Assembly (NCBI GenBank): GCA_003058525.1
Contig: QBVD01000048.1
Location: forward strand, 1-64,000
Direction: 5' to 3'
Source: a gamma proteobacterium symbiont of Ctena orbiculata
GTDB taxonomy: Bacteria; Pseudomonadota; Gammaproteobacteria; Chromatiales; Chromatiaceae
DNA: 64,000 nucleotides
Below the pieces are notes generated by a model. The model saw only the letters and a list, made by a program, of their open reading frames with translations. It was not told where the DNA came from and did not search any database. The translations under genes and the position numbers were made by a program. Within the stretch, counting starts at the first letter, position 1. Every line of letters begins with the position of its first letter. Below, piece after piece: positions 48,122 through 57,741 of the stretch.

Positions 48122-50521
48122 ATGACTAGTCCCATTGCAGCCATAACTGCCACAAAGCCGGTTACCCGGCTTGATCCAGCCGACCATTTTGCCGCCAAAT
48201 TGCGTAGCGAATATGGAGAGCGTATCACAGGCGAACTGATACTCCCCGCCAAGCAGGGTAACTACCGCCCACTGCCCGATGATCTCGACCAGCGGCTCGC
48301 CGATGCCTTGCAAAAGCACGGGATCAAACGACTCTACACGCATCAGGCTGCGGCCTGGGAATCGGTACGGAATGGTCGGCATACAGTAATCGTCACCCCT
48401 ACGGCATCAGGTAAGACCCTCTGCTACAACCTGCCGGTACTGCAGGAGGTGCTGCAGGCGCAGGCCAAAGCCCTTTACCTTTTCCCCACCAAGGCCCTGG
48501 CCCAGGACCAGGTGGCCGAGTTGACTGCCCTCAACCAGGCCGCCGAACTGGGCCTACGTACTTTCACCTTTGATGGCGACACGCCGGGGGATGCGCGCAA
48601 GGCGGTGCGGACCCGTGGTGATATGGTGCTCTCAAATCCGGACATGTTGCACCAGGGGATACTGCCCCACCACACCAAATGGGCTCAGTTTTTCGAGTCC
48701 TTGCGCTATGTGGTGATCGACGAAATGCATACATACCGCGGCGTATTCGGCTCCCACGTTGCGAATGTGATGAGGCGTCTGCGGCGTATCTGTCGCTTCT
48801 ATGGCTCAGACCCTCTGTTCATCCTCTGCTCCGCCACTATCGCCAATCCCGCCCAACTGGCGCATGAACTGATCGGAGACGAAGTCAATGCAATTACCGA
48901 GAGCGGCGCACCGCAGGGAGGCAAGCACCTGTTATTGTGGAACCCGCCGGTGGTCAATGCCGATCTCGGCATGCGTGCATCCGCCCGTTCCCAGACCACA
49001 CGTATTACCAAACTGGCAATGGGTCAGGGGCTAAAGAGCATTGTCTTCGCCCGCTCACGCCTGATGGTTGAAGTACTGACCAAGTATCTCAAGGATGCCT
49101 TTGACCGGGACCCCAGACATCCAGCCAGGGTAGCCGCCTATCGTGGCGGCTACCTGCCCGCTGAACGGCGCGATATGGAACGGCGACTGCGTGAAGGGCA
49201 ACTCGACTGTGTGGTCTCCACCTCAGCGTTGGAACTGGGAGTGGACATCGGCGCCCTCGATCTCTGTGTCCTCAACGGTTATCCCGGCACTATTGCCGCC
49301 ACCTGGCAGCGCCTGGGACGCGCCGGCAGACGCCAGCGCACAGCGGTTGGCGTGCTGGTGGCCAGCAGCCTGCCGCTGGATCAATACATTATTCGCAATC
49401 CCGACTTCTTCCTTGGCGCCTCACCGGAACAGGCACGTATCGATGCCGATCAGTTGCTGATCCTGCTTGATCATGTTCGCTGCGCCGCCTTCGAACTGCC
49501 GTTCAAGGATGGAGAGCGGTTCGGCGACCAACCGCTGAGCGAGTTACTCGCCTATCTGGAGGAACATGGCATCCTGCACCGGGAGGCGGATGAGTGGCAC
49601 TGGATAAGCGACAGCTACCCCGCCAACAGTATCAGCCTGCGATCGGTGGCGGAGGGTAATTTCGTGGTGGTGGATACAACCGGGGGCGGAAAAACCGTGA
49701 TTGCCGAAGTCGACTACAGTTCCGCACCGATGACCATCCATGAAGGCGCCATCTACATGGTTCAATCAACTCCCTATCAGGTTGAGCGACTCGATTGGGA
49801 GGGACGCAAGGCATTCGTTACCCGCACCCGAGCCGATTACTACACCGATGCCATAGACTATACACGCCTTAAGATTCTGGAGTCTTTCGAGGAGCACGAG
49901 TATGACCGTCATGGCGTGGCCCAGGGTGAGGTCCATCTTGTCAAGCGCATAACCGGCTACAAAAAGATTCGCTACTACAGTCACGACAACGTGGGCTACG
50001 GCAAGATCGAGCTACCGGATCAGGAGATGCACACCACCGCCGTCTGGTGGCAGATAAATCCACAGGCGCTGGAGGCTGCATTCCACTCACGACAGACTGC
50101 CCTGGACGGCTTTCTCGGCGCCAGCTATGCACTTCATATCGTCGCCACCATGCACATGCTTTCCGAACCCGGAGATATCGGCAAGGCGGTGGGTGACGGC
50201 AACGCCCGCTGGTTCGCCACAGTACATGCCGGTGGACGGGGAGAGTTGCGCAACAGGGAGGACCAGCGAATTGATCCGGCGCAGCTGGATCGCTTCACTC
50301 CCACGCTGTTTCTCTACGACAACTATCCTGGAGGCATCGGACTGTCATCACCGCTTTGCGAGAGCCGTGAGACCATCGTTCATGAAGCGAAGCGGCTTGT
50401 CGTTGACTGCAGCTGTAACCATGGCTGCCCCAGCTGCATCGGCCCTATCCTGGCCAGCGACGAGATGCGGGGCTACTCGCCCAAACAGGCCGCACTCGAA
50501 GTGCTTTCACTCCTAATGTAG
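48122..50521 (+). CDS. MrfA/YprA-like DEAD/DEAH helicase with C-terminal DUF1998
   Basis: 799 residues from MTSPIAAITATKPVTRLDP; the ATG at 48122 follows AGGAAG. Helicase motifs are PTASGKT, DEMHTYRG (DExH), CSATIANP (SAT), STSALELGVDIGALD and QRLGRAGRRQ. The C-terminal zinc-type region has DCSCNHGCPSCIGP, the four-Cys cluster of the DUF1998 domain. Bacillus MrfA has the same layout and repairs mitomycin lesions with MrfB. The downstream gene is MrfB-like, so the pair is probably an SOS-linked repair operon. The call is by domain layout and context. Confidence 0.9.
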   Translation: MTSPIAAITATKPVTRLDPADHFAAKLRSEYGERITGELILPAKQGNYRPLPDDLDQRLADALQKHGIKRLYTHQAAAWESVRNGRHTVIVTPTASGKTLCYNLPVLQEVLQAQAKALYLFPTKALAQDQVAELTALNQAAELGLRTFTFDGDTPGDARKAVRTRGDMVLSNPDMLHQGILPHHTKWAQFFESLRYVVIDEMHTYRGVFGSHVANVMRRLRRICRFYGSDPLFILCSATIANPAQLAHELIGDEVNAITESGAPQGGKHLLLWNPPVVNADLGMRASARSQTTRITKLAMGQGLKSIVFARSRLMVEVLTKYLKDAFDRDPRHPARVAAYRGGYLPAERRDMERRLREGQLDCVVSTSALELGVDIGALDLCVLNGYPGTIAATWQRLGRAGRRQRTAVGVLVASSLPLDQYIIRNPDFFLGASPEQARIDADQLLILLDHVRCAAFELPFKDGERFGDQPLSELLAYLEEHGILHREADEWHWISDSYPANSISLRSVAEGNFVVVDTTGGGKTVIAEVDYSSAPMTIHEGAIYMVQSTPYQVERLDWEGRKAFVTRTRADYYTDAIDYTRLKILESFEEHEYDRHGVAQGEVHLVKRITGYKKIRYYSHDNVGYGKIELPDQEMHTTAVWWQINPQALEAAFHSRQTALDGFLGASYALHIVATMHMLSEPGDIGKAVGDGNARWFATVHAGGRGELRNREDQRIDPAQLDRFTPTLFLYDNYPGGIGLSSPLCESRETIVHEAKRLVVDCSCNHGCPSCIGPILASDEMRGYSPKQAALEVLSLLM

Positions 50522-50536
50522 TGTCAACAGGTCATA
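50519..50536. repeat. Degenerate palindromic repeat at the helicase stop
   Basis: TAGTGTCAACAGGTCATA resembles the inner end of the MITE terminus (TTAGTGTTAACAGGCCCTA). Its first bases are the TAG stop of the helicase gene. Similar placement is seen at hemF and at the end of the exonuclease gene. Confidence 0.45.
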
Positions 50537-50543
50537 ACCGACA

Positions 50544-51761
50544 ATGACACTCGGAACAAAACTCAGCCGTCTGAGGGCACTGAAAAAGGATCGAGGGCAA
50601 CAGCCTGTTGCATCTGCGACGGATCTGCGACATCGCTTGGCACGGATCGACCGGGCACGACTTTCTGATGATGCGAAAGGGCGGCGACAAGAGTCAATAG
50701 AGGAGAGACTGGCAAAACAGCTGAAGGGGTACCAAATCAGCGATGGTCTGATCAAGATACAGCGTCATATACCCCTGCATGGATCAATGGGCCGCCATCC
50801 TCTCTCGCTACTGCAACAACTACCCGTCCTGCCCGGAGACAGAGTGCTGGCCAACCGCCGCCAGGTCTACTTCGATACCGAAACCACCGGACTCTCGGGG
50901 GGTAGCGGCACCCTCGCCTTCCTGTTCGGTTTTGCAGTGATTGAGCAGGAGAACCTTGAGACAACCCAGTACCTGATCACCCGCTTTGCCGGCGAAAATG
51001 CCATGCTCGAGAGGATTAACAGTATACTCAGCCCAGATGATCGGCTGGTGAGCTATAACGGCAAGTGTTACGACATTCCCCTGATGAATACCCGCTACCG
51101 CATGCGGAATATACCAGCCATATTGGATCGGCTGCCTCACCTGGACCTGTTGCATGCCGTGCGCCGACTGTTTGGCCGCAATTGGCCGGATTGCCGGCTG
51201 ATGACGCTGGAACAGCGCCTGCTCGGTCTGAAAAGACACAACGACCTGCCGGGTTCGCAAGCCCCTGAAGCCTGGTTCGATTGTGTAACAACGGGCGCTA
51301 CGGCGCGACTAGCGCGGGTGGTGGATCACAATTTTCAGGATATCATCTCTCTCCCCATGGCCCACGCTGTCCTGTCTCGGGTGATTGAGCAACCGGAACG
51401 CCATAACGCAGACATTGCGGCCCTCGCCCGCTGGTTGACGGATAGCGACAAGACTGCTGCCTATACCTTGTTAATGCGCCAGCGGCAGACACTGTCGATC
51501 AGTGGCAAGAGGTTACTGGGTCGACTAGCCAGGCGTTTCGGCAACTGGGAGTTGGCAGTGGAGATATGGGAAGCCTTATCCCGGGGTGGCTGTCGACAAG
51601 CTACAGAACAACTTGCCAAATATCATGAGCACATCAGCAAGGATCTGGAGAATGCAAAATATTACTGTGAGCTGCTCCCCGTCGACGATGAGCAACGGCG
51701 GCGGTTGAACCGAATCTTACTCAAGCGCCATCGTCAGGAGATACAACCGGCACTGGATTAG
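50544..51761 (+). CDS. MrfB/YprB-like exonuclease with RNase H-like domain
   Basis: 405 residues. The central domain (about 105-275) is a DnaQ-type DEDD 3'-to-5' exonuclease fold: RQVYFDTETTGLSGGSGTLA holds the first two acids, SYNGKCYDIPLMNTRYRM the third, and the GATARLARVVDHNFQDIISL segment supplies His and the last Asp. The C-terminal helical part (about 290-400) resembles TPR. Bacillus MrfB has the same domain order and is encoded beside the helicase MrfA. The gene starts 22 bp after the helicase. Its stop codon lies in a repeat copy. Confidence 0.85.
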   Translation: MTLGTKLSRLRALKKDRGQQPVASATDLRHRLARIDRARLSDDAKGRRQESIEERLAKQLKGYQISDGLIKIQRHIPLHGSMGRHPLSLLQQLPVLPGDRVLANRRQVYFDTETTGLSGGSGTLAFLFGFAVIEQENLETTQYLITRFAGENAMLERINSILSPDDRLVSYNGKCYDIPLMNTRYRMRNIPAILDRLPHLDLLHAVRRLFGRNWPDCRLMTLEQRLLGLKRHNDLPGSQAPEAWFDCVTTGATARLARVVDHNFQDIISLPMAHAVLSRVIEQPERHNADIAALARWLTDSDKTAAYTLLMRQRQTLSISGKRLLGRLARRFGNWELAVEIWEALSRGGCRQATEQLAKYHEHISKDLENAKYYCELLPVDDEQRRRLNRILLKRHRQEIQPALD

Positions 51762-51777
51762 TGTTAACAGGCTCTAA
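51753..51777. repeat. Solo MITE end at the exonuclease stop
   Basis: This copy shares 23 of 25 bp with the right end of the 231-bp element (39081-39105), starting ACTGGATTAGTGTTAACAGG. The TAG stop of the exonuclease gene lies inside it, and it ends next to the stop of the convergent acyltransferase gene at 51774. Confidence 0.7.
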
Positions 51778-53786
51778 AGTGCCTTTTCGCATCTCTGCGT
51801 CAGTTCGATAGCCTGCTTGACATAATCCTTATACCATTCGTTGACGGTCAGAATAAATTCGGACAAGGACTCGGCATCATCCGGATCGTTTATGTAGTCG
51901 CTCACTTTGAAAGGGGGAAAGACTGTGGCCGCGGTACAGGTACGTGTCAGTCGCTTGTCGAAATTGGCGACCGCGATGGGTACGATCAGTGGCTCTATAT
52001 CGGCCGCCAGCGCCAGACGGAACACCCCGGCCTTGAATGGACCGGGTGACTCCTCGGTGTAGTAACAGCGTCCCTCCGGACAGATAATGATATTGTCCCC
52101 CTGTTGCAGCCTTTCCAGTGCCTGTTCAATGAACTGGCGGTTGCGTTGCTCGCGGGTCAGGTGATGATCACGATCCTCCTCATCGACCTCGCCAGGGTAG
52201 ACATAGAGATACTCAAGGCGGTCGAAATATTGTTGAAATCCGTACCAGTCGAGCTCCGGCTTCTTCACCACCCTGATCGGTGCTTCATGATATTTCGGGT
52301 AGATCACCATGCTCGACACGAAGTGGGTGTCCAGGGTTAGGCGAAAATCATTTGGCAGCATATTATCGGTATGGTTTTCCAGATGATTCATGATAAACAG
52401 ATGCCCTGAGGAGTCTGGCAGGTGCTCCTCGCCAGCCACGTTATAGTGGGTCTGCTCGAACAACGCCCGGAACGTTCGCATACAGTGATGTCGCACTTCC
52501 CTTGGCGTCTGATCCTCGGGAGCATTGGCAACGCTTTCATAAATACGCTGCAGTCCCTGATAAAAATGGAGTTCATCGTGCACCTTTTCCAGGATATCCA
52601 GAGACAGTCTTGCCAGGTTGCGCTCATTTTCATCCTCGCCATGATTACGGATCAGTTCCAAGGTACCGAACGCATCGGAGAGGGTCAGTCTGTTTTCCAA
52701 TAGATAGGGGATTTTATGCAGCGGCGAAGTCACATGCAGGGTAGCGGCATTCTGTTCCAGTAACGCCGTTACAGCCAATGTCTCTTTATGATAGCGCCTT
52801 GCAATCAATTGGGTACGGGCCATACGCAGCCGATTGCCGATCAACCAGATCACCCGTTCCATTAGTTCTGTTGCGAACAACGGTTCCCGGTGACACAGAG
52901 CCGTCAATGCTTCAGCTGTGAATACCAGGGCACAGACTGAATCACTGGCGATTGCGGATACCTGATAGTGATTGGGTTCGACCAAAGCGGACCAGCCGAA
53001 TGCCTGCCCTGTGCTCTCCAGACTATTGAGAAAAAAACAGATCTTGCCATCACTGCTGCAATACCAGAGTTCGATCCGTCCGCTGACAAGCAGGTAGAAC
53101 TTCTCCGCCTCACCTCCCTGCTGAAACAGTGTTGTGCCAGGGTTCACGCGAATCATTTGCCCCAATGACAACATGGATCGTAAATGATGATCTGACATGG
53201 CTTCAAAAAAAGTGACATGGCGCAGAAACCTGAAGGTTGACTCCTGATCGCTGCCCAGGTTTTCAAACTCGACAAGCGGGTTTGATCCCCGGGTTCTCAT
53301 TGCGGCAGCAGGTTCCACCATGTTTCTCCCTTCGACACCGCTACTGGCGATCAGGCGGTCCCTGTTATTTTCAAGTCGATGCGCCAGAACTATCGCCACA
53401 CGGCGTAAAAGCGTGTAGGCGATGAGCGGTGATCCTCCCATCAACTCAGTTAACAGTGTTCTCGGAATACGTATAAAACTGCATTCTGTTTCACAGCGTA
53501 CGGTCACCGTATGGCGATAGGGTGCGCGAAACACAGACCAGCCAATCAGTGCCCCAACCTCACTGTCGGTGCCGACAAGAAGATCATCCATACCTGCCAC
53601 ATGGATCAGAAACTGCACCTTTCCAGTTGCTAAAAAATAGAGTGCGATGGCACGATCATGCTGGTGCAGTAAAATCTCCCCTTGATCCATTTGCCGCACC
53701 TCGGAGCCTTTAGCCAGAAAGTCGATCACATCCCTGTCGATATCCTGGAAGAATGCAAGTTCGGAAAGTTCAGAGGCATCCATCAT
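51774..53786 (-). CDS. Two cyclic-nucleotide-binding domains fused to a PlsC-like acyltransferase
   Basis: 670 residues. Two Crp-like cNMP-binding domains (about 8-125 and 185-310) are followed by a helical linker and a C-terminal 1-acylglycerol-3-phosphate acyltransferase-like domain (about 450-665). The acyltransferase motif ICPEGRCYYTEESPGPFKAG fits motif III. The usual NHX4D is not intact (reads MNHLENHTDNM), so catalysis may be altered or the motif shifted. The fusion suggests lipid acylation controlled by a cyclic nucleotide. A start at 53786 follows AGGG. Confidence 0.8.
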   Translation of the reverse strand: MMDASELSELAFFQDIDRDVIDFLAKGSEVRQMDQGEILLHQHDRAIALYFLATGKVQFLIHVAGMDDLLVGTDSEVGALIGWSVFRAPYRHTVTVRCETECSFIRIPRTLLTELMGGSPLIAYTLLRRVAIVLAHRLENNRDRLIASSGVEGRNMVEPAAAMRTRGSNPLVEFENLGSDQESTFRFLRHVTFFEAMSDHHLRSMLSLGQMIRVNPGTTLFQQGGEAEKFYLLVSGRIELWYCSSDGKICFFLNSLESTGQAFGWSALVEPNHYQVSAIASDSVCALVFTAEALTALCHREPLFATELMERVIWLIGNRLRMARTQLIARRYHKETLAVTALLEQNAATLHVTSPLHKIPYLLENRLTLSDAFGTLELIRNHGEDENERNLARLSLDILEKVHDELHFYQGLQRIYESVANAPEDQTPREVRHHCMRTFRALFEQTHYNVAGEEHLPDSSGHLFIMNHLENHTDNMLPNDFRLTLDTHFVSSMVIYPKYHEAPIRVVKKPELDWYGFQQYFDRLEYLYVYPGEVDEEDRDHHLTREQRNRQFIEQALERLQQGDNIIICPEGRCYYTEESPGPFKAGVFRLALAADIEPLIVPIAVANFDKRLTRTCTAATVFPPFKVSDYINDPDDAESLSEFILTVNEWYKDYVKQAIELTQRCEKAL

Positions 53787-53920
53787 CACGATCACCCTTT
53801 CAAGAGCATGTCACTTATTATTGTCTCTTCTCAACATCGATGTGATTTGAATATTCAAACGACAATATTATTGGCCCTGCACCACTAACCACACCCCTAT
53901 TACTAATCTATAGTAGATAT

Positions 53921-54877
53921 ATGCGGCGCCAATTCAAACCGGAACACACCAAGCCAAGGGATTTTGATCTTTTCTGGCGGGAGACGCTGAACAAACTGGA
54001 GAACATCGATCCGGATCCGATAATCGCAGGCGTGGAACATTCGCCCAACCATCCGGAACTTCTACTGGAGTATGTGGAATTTGTGTCATTGGACGATGTG
54101 CGCATTACCGGGCTGCTCACTCATTGGAAGGATGATCTACCACGACCGCTGGTTGTCTACAGCCACGGTTACGGCTCTCAATGCATGCCTCAATGGTCAT
54201 GGGTGAGCTCCGGTCTGAATTGCTTTGGCGTGGATATTCGTGGCTTCGGCCGCTCGCATGACGCACTTCGAGAGTACTCTCAGTGGGGCTGGGTATTGAC
54301 GGGCATCCAAGCACCGGAGACCTCAGTGATAAGAGGCGCCGTCTGCGATTACATTCAAGGCGCAAGAGTCGCTGAGCAACTGCTCCCCAACCCGACCACC
54401 CACCATACCTATCAGGGTGTCAGTTTTGCAGGTGCACTGGCACTCAAATCCGCATCGGTACTGGGATCGCCCGACCTGCTGGCGGTAGGTGTTCCCACAT
54501 TCGGCTGGACTGAAGGGCGCTATATCTTCGTCAAATCAGGTTCCGGCGCACAGATTAATCACTATCTCGCCAACCATCCGGAACGATTGGATGATGTGAT
54601 GCTGGTGATGCGTTACTTTGATCCTGTCAATTTTGCCGATAGCGTGCACTGTCCCGCTCTCATCGGCCTGGGACTCAAAGATGATGTGGTGCCGGCCAAG
54701 ACAGTCTATGCCATTGCCAACCATCTGGTTGGAAAGAAGGAGATTATGGAGTTTCCCGTCAGCCATACCGATCTGCCGGAGGAGCGTCTCTGGGATCGTT
54801 TTGAACAATATTGGTTGACACTGACGATTGAGGGGATCAGCCAGGATTTTGGATCGAAACCCCTCCTTTTCGATTGA
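53921..54877 (+). CDS. Alpha/beta hydrolase, acetyl-xylan esterase (AXE1/CE7)-like
   Basis: 318 residues. The core fold marks are LVVYSHGYGS (oxyanion region), the nucleophile elbow GVSFAG, the acidic GLKDDVVPAKT and the final His in VSHTDLPEER. The AXE1-like overall pattern (RPRDFDLFWRET, VDIRGFGRSHDAL, WGWVLTGIQ) points to carbohydrate esterase family 7. Substrate is likely an acetyl ester, but not proven. It has no signal peptide, so it is cytoplasmic. It diverges from the acyltransferase gene. Confidence 0.85.
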   Translation: MRRQFKPEHTKPRDFDLFWRETLNKLENIDPDPIIAGVEHSPNHPELLLEYVEFVSLDDVRITGLLTHWKDDLPRPLVVYSHGYGSQCMPQWSWVSSGLNCFGVDIRGFGRSHDALREYSQWGWVLTGIQAPETSVIRGAVCDYIQGARVAEQLLPNPTTHHTYQGVSFAGALALKSASVLGSPDLLAVGVPTFGWTEGRYIFVKSGSGAQINHYLANHPERLDDVMLVMRYFDPVNFADSVHCPALIGLGLKDDVVPAKTVYAIANHLVGKKEIMEFPVSHTDLPEERLWDRFEQYWLTLTIEGISQDFGSKPLLFD

Positions 54878-54944
54878 TAGCTTTCTACCGCAATTGAAGC
54901 TCTTCCATCCTTATCGAGGCCAGACAAAGACGTTTATCACTTTA

Positions 54945-55223
54945 TCATTTATGCGCAGAGTATTTTTTATATCGCCTCCACGAGTAGAGAGAGAGCGTGG
55001 AAAGGAGCAGTAATTCAACAGGAAACAGCACAATCAGATCGACTCTGATATTGCACTCGCCTGTGCAGTTTTCCAAAACCCAGGTCTCATAGGCAACGGG
55101 CAGTAGCAACATCACGGAAGACAGCGCCTGCAGGCCCTGCTTTGAGCGGATATAGAGTGCAAAAAAGAAGACACCCATGGCGGCACAGATGAGCATGAAA
55201 AGATAGTAGACCAGGATCAACAT
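54945..55223 (-). CDS. Small membrane protein of unknown function (92 aa)
   Basis: Three hydrophobic segments: MLILVYYLFMLICAAMGVFF, LSSVMLLLPVAYETWVL and VDLIVLFPVELLLLSTLSLY. Two Cys (ENCTGEC) sit in a loop that could form a disulfide, and the C-terminus is basic. No family is recognised. The ATG at 55223 is preferred over a TTG at 55235. It is 128 bp from the YcgR-like gene upstream. Confidence 0.6.
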   Translation of the reverse strand: MLILVYYLFMLICAAMGVFFFALYIRSKQGLQALSSVMLLLPVAYETWVLENCTGECNIRVDLIVLFPVELLLLSTLSLYSWRRYKKYSAHK

Positions 55224-55351
55224 ATTCAAAGGCAAAATCTCAAAACCACTATACAGATCATAGCCGACTGTCAGGATACAACAGTGCTGTGCCTATGTCG
55301 CTTGTCAGCGGCACCCGACAGAGGGGGTCGACCGGTCAGCCGGATCCAACG

Positions 55352-56020
55352 TCAGCCTCGCTCCCTGGCGATACTACCCAAGACATAGGAACAGAGTACC
55401 AGTTGTTGAAATCGATTCAGACCGCGAAACTCCAATCCATGGACAAAGGTGTTTCTGCCATCCCTGCCTGCCGTCTCGCGAATATTGCGAATCACACCCA
55501 TGATTTTCAGCATGTCTTCCCCACCGCATACCGACAAGGTATAGATCACCTGAACTACATCCCCAACTTTACCAAGCGTTTGCCGGTCTAATATCCGGGC
55601 TCCCGTACTACTGATATCGGAAATGATGACAGATCGTTTCTTCTCCCCCCCCGAGGCACCCTGGGGCCAGACAACTTCCGCATTTATTTCAGTCGGCACC
55701 CGGGGTGCGTTGCGCACGACGGCGCTCTCTACATCCGACGGATAGGAGAGATGGACATGTGGATAGGGTTTAGATGATGCATTCAGGACTTGTGAAACAA
55801 AACCGAATATATTGCTGCCCTGTAACATCCTGACCGTAAAACTCTGACCATCGCGTACGATAATCGGTTTTCCGTGTTTACGGGGTGTCGTGATCACCAG
55901 ACTGTGACCAGGTAGAAAGCCGATCAGGGTGGCCGCAAAGCGCTCGGCGTTTTCATTGGGTGACGCCCACTGCAACTGCAGTACATCACCAATCTGCAAG
56001 TATCTGACACTGTCTGGCAA
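55352..56020 (-). CDS. YcgR-like flagellar brake protein (YcgR_2-PilZ)
   Basis: 222 residues. The N-terminal half (about 1-105) is a YcgR_2-type regulatory domain (LQIGDVLQLQW, GFLPGHSLVITTPRK), and the C-terminal half is a PilZ domain with RNAPRVPT (the R-x3-R motif) and DISSTGARI. In E. coli YcgR binds c-di-GMP and slows the flagellar motor. No flagellar gene lies nearby, so the target is inferred from domain content only. Confidence 0.88.
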   Translation of the reverse strand: MPDSVRYLQIGDVLQLQWASPNENAERFAATLIGFLPGHSLVITTPRKHGKPIIVRDGQSFTVRMLQGSNIFGFVSQVLNASSKPYPHVHLSYPSDVESAVVRNAPRVPTEINAEVVWPQGASGGEKKRSVIISDISSTGARILDRQTLGKVGDVVQVIYTLSVCGGEDMLKIMGVIRNIRETAGRDGRNTFVHGLEFRGLNRFQQLVLCSYVLGSIARERG

Positions 56021-56257
56021 GGCCTCACTCCCAAGCGGCTTATGTTAATATTGAATCACAAATCGACTAAAACCAGCTGCTATGATTCAGCACATAACAA
56101 TCAGTGGCAAGCATTTGTCAGTCTAGGGCATGTAAACACACATTGACCCGGCAGAGACAATATACCCAGCGTTTACAGGTCTTTACATAATGCGAATTTT
56201 TTATTTTAAAAACAAGTAGCTGTTAAGATTAGTTTAAGTCCTTTAAATCGGCAAACG

Positions 56258-56977
56258 ATGATTTTTGTGCTTGACGACAACCCGGATACGCCATTTCCTG
56301 ACGTCTCCCTCGCGGAACGCGAGCCGGACGGGTTGCTGGCGGTGGGCGGCGATCTAACGCCTCAACGGCTGATTCAGGCTTATCAGCTGGGAATATTTCC
56401 CTGGTTCACAGAGGGTGAACCCATACTCTGGTGGTCACCGGACCCACGCACGGTACTCTATCCCGAAAAGATAAAAATCAGTCGCAGCCTGAGAAAAGTA
56501 CTAAAAAAAAAGGTCTATAAAGTATCCTTTGATCAAGACTTCGAGGCTGTGATCAAGGGTTGCGCGGCGCCGCGTGAAAACTCGCCTGGAACATGGCTGG
56601 TACCCGAGATGATCGATGCCTATCGCCAACAACACCAGCTGGGAATGGCACACTCCGTTGAGGTATGGCGCAACGACGAGTTGGTGGGTGGCCTCTACGG
56701 CATGGCCATAGGTGCTGTCTTCTTCGGTGAATCGATGTTCAGCCGTACGTCCGACAGCTCCAAAATCGCTCTGGTTCACCTCAGTCGAAGACTGACTCAG
56801 TGGGGATTCAAGATGATCGACTGTCAAGTCTATACCAATCATCTGGCCAGTCTGGGAGCTGAAGAGATACCCAGGTCCAGTTTTTGCGCCGACCTTCATC
56901 GCTGGACCCGGCTTGAAGGACGAACAGGCAGTTGGGCTGACCAGGGCAGGCACTTTCCAGAGGCCGATATATGCTGA
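56258..56977 (+). CDS. aat: Leucyl/phenylalanyl-tRNA-protein transferase Aat
   Basis: 239 residues with FPWFTEGEPILWWSPDPRTV, LVPEMIDAYRQQHQLGMAHS, SVEVWRNDELVGGLYGMAIG and FFGESMFSRTSDSSKIAL. It attaches Leu or Phe to N-terminal Lys or Arg, marking proteins for ClpSP degradation. Overlaps the next gene by 7 bp. In many gammaproteobacteria aat, bpt and infA are adjacent; here infA is missing after bpt. Confidence 0.96.
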   Translation: MIFVLDDNPDTPFPDVSLAEREPDGLLAVGGDLTPQRLIQAYQLGIFPWFTEGEPILWWSPDPRTVLYPEKIKISRSLRKVLKKKVYKVSFDQDFEAVIKGCAAPRENSPGTWLVPEMIDAYRQQHQLGMAHSVEVWRNDELVGGLYGMAIGAVFFGESMFSRTSDSSKIALVHLSRRLTQWGFKMIDCQVYTNHLASLGAEEIPRSSFCADLHRWTRLEGRTGSWADQGRHFPEADIC

Positions 56978-57741
56978 ATCCACCTCCAGGATTCGAACAG
57001 GAGGCGAGTTATGCTCTCTACATGAGCCAGGTTCACGGCTGCTCCTATCTACCTGGTCGTGAGGCACGCAATCTGTTTCTCGATCCGAATGCGAAAGTCA
57101 CTCAACATCTCTATCAACAGTTGATAGACCGGGGTTTTCGTCGCAGCGGCTGCTATCTGTATCAACCTGCTTGCCCGCAATGTAATGATTGCATCTCCCT
57201 GAGGATACCGACAGCATGGTTTCAACCATCTCGCAGTCAACGCCGCATCTGGAAACGCAACCTATCACTTTACGAAGTGAACCCTGGTCCCGCCGGATTC
57301 AATGAAGCACACTATCATCTCTACCAGCGATACCTGCTGGAGCGTCATCCCGATGGTGCCATGGCATGCAACAGCCCGGGGCAATATTCTCAATTTCTGA
57401 CCTGCGAATGGGCTGAAACACAATTTATCGAATTCCGTAAGGCCGGCAAGCTGGTAGCCGTTGCAGTCAGTGATCTGCTACCGAATGGCACCTCATCCGT
57501 GTATACCTTCTTCGACCCGGACATGTCACAGGACAGCCTGGGCATCTTCGCCCTGCTGTGGCAGATTGACTATTCGCGTGGACTCGGCCTGAAATGGGTC
57601 TATCCCGGGTTCTGGATCGAGAACTGCGAAAAGATGAGCTACAAGTCCCGCTTTCGTCCGTTTGAGGCCTGGACAGGGCAACAGTGGATAGATCATACTG
57701 AAATCGGGAATCGCGGCTACGGAACGAATGACAGTGTCTGA
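56971..57741 (+). CDS. bpt: Aspartate/glutamate leucyltransferase Bpt
   Basis: 256 residues; the N-terminal region has CPQCNDCISLRIPTAWF, a Cys-containing motif of ATE/Bpt proteins, and the C-terminal part has FFDPDMSQDSLGIFALLWQI and KWVYPGFWIENCEKMSYKSR. It adds Leu to N-terminal Asp or Glu, extending the bacterial N-degron pathway. The name bpt rather than ate follows length and context. ATG at 56971 overlaps aat by 7 bp, so the pair is coupled. Confidence 0.94.
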   Translation: MLNPPPGFEQEASYALYMSQVHGCSYLPGREARNLFLDPNAKVTQHLYQQLIDRGFRRSGCYLYQPACPQCNDCISLRIPTAWFQPSRSQRRIWKRNLSLYEVNPGPAGFNEAHYHLYQRYLLERHPDGAMACNSPGQYSQFLTCEWAETQFIEFRKAGKLVAVAVSDLLPNGTSSVYTFFDPDMSQDSLGIFALLWQIDYSRGLGLKWVYPGFWIENCEKMSYKSRFRPFEAWTGQQWIDHTEIGNRGYGTNDSV

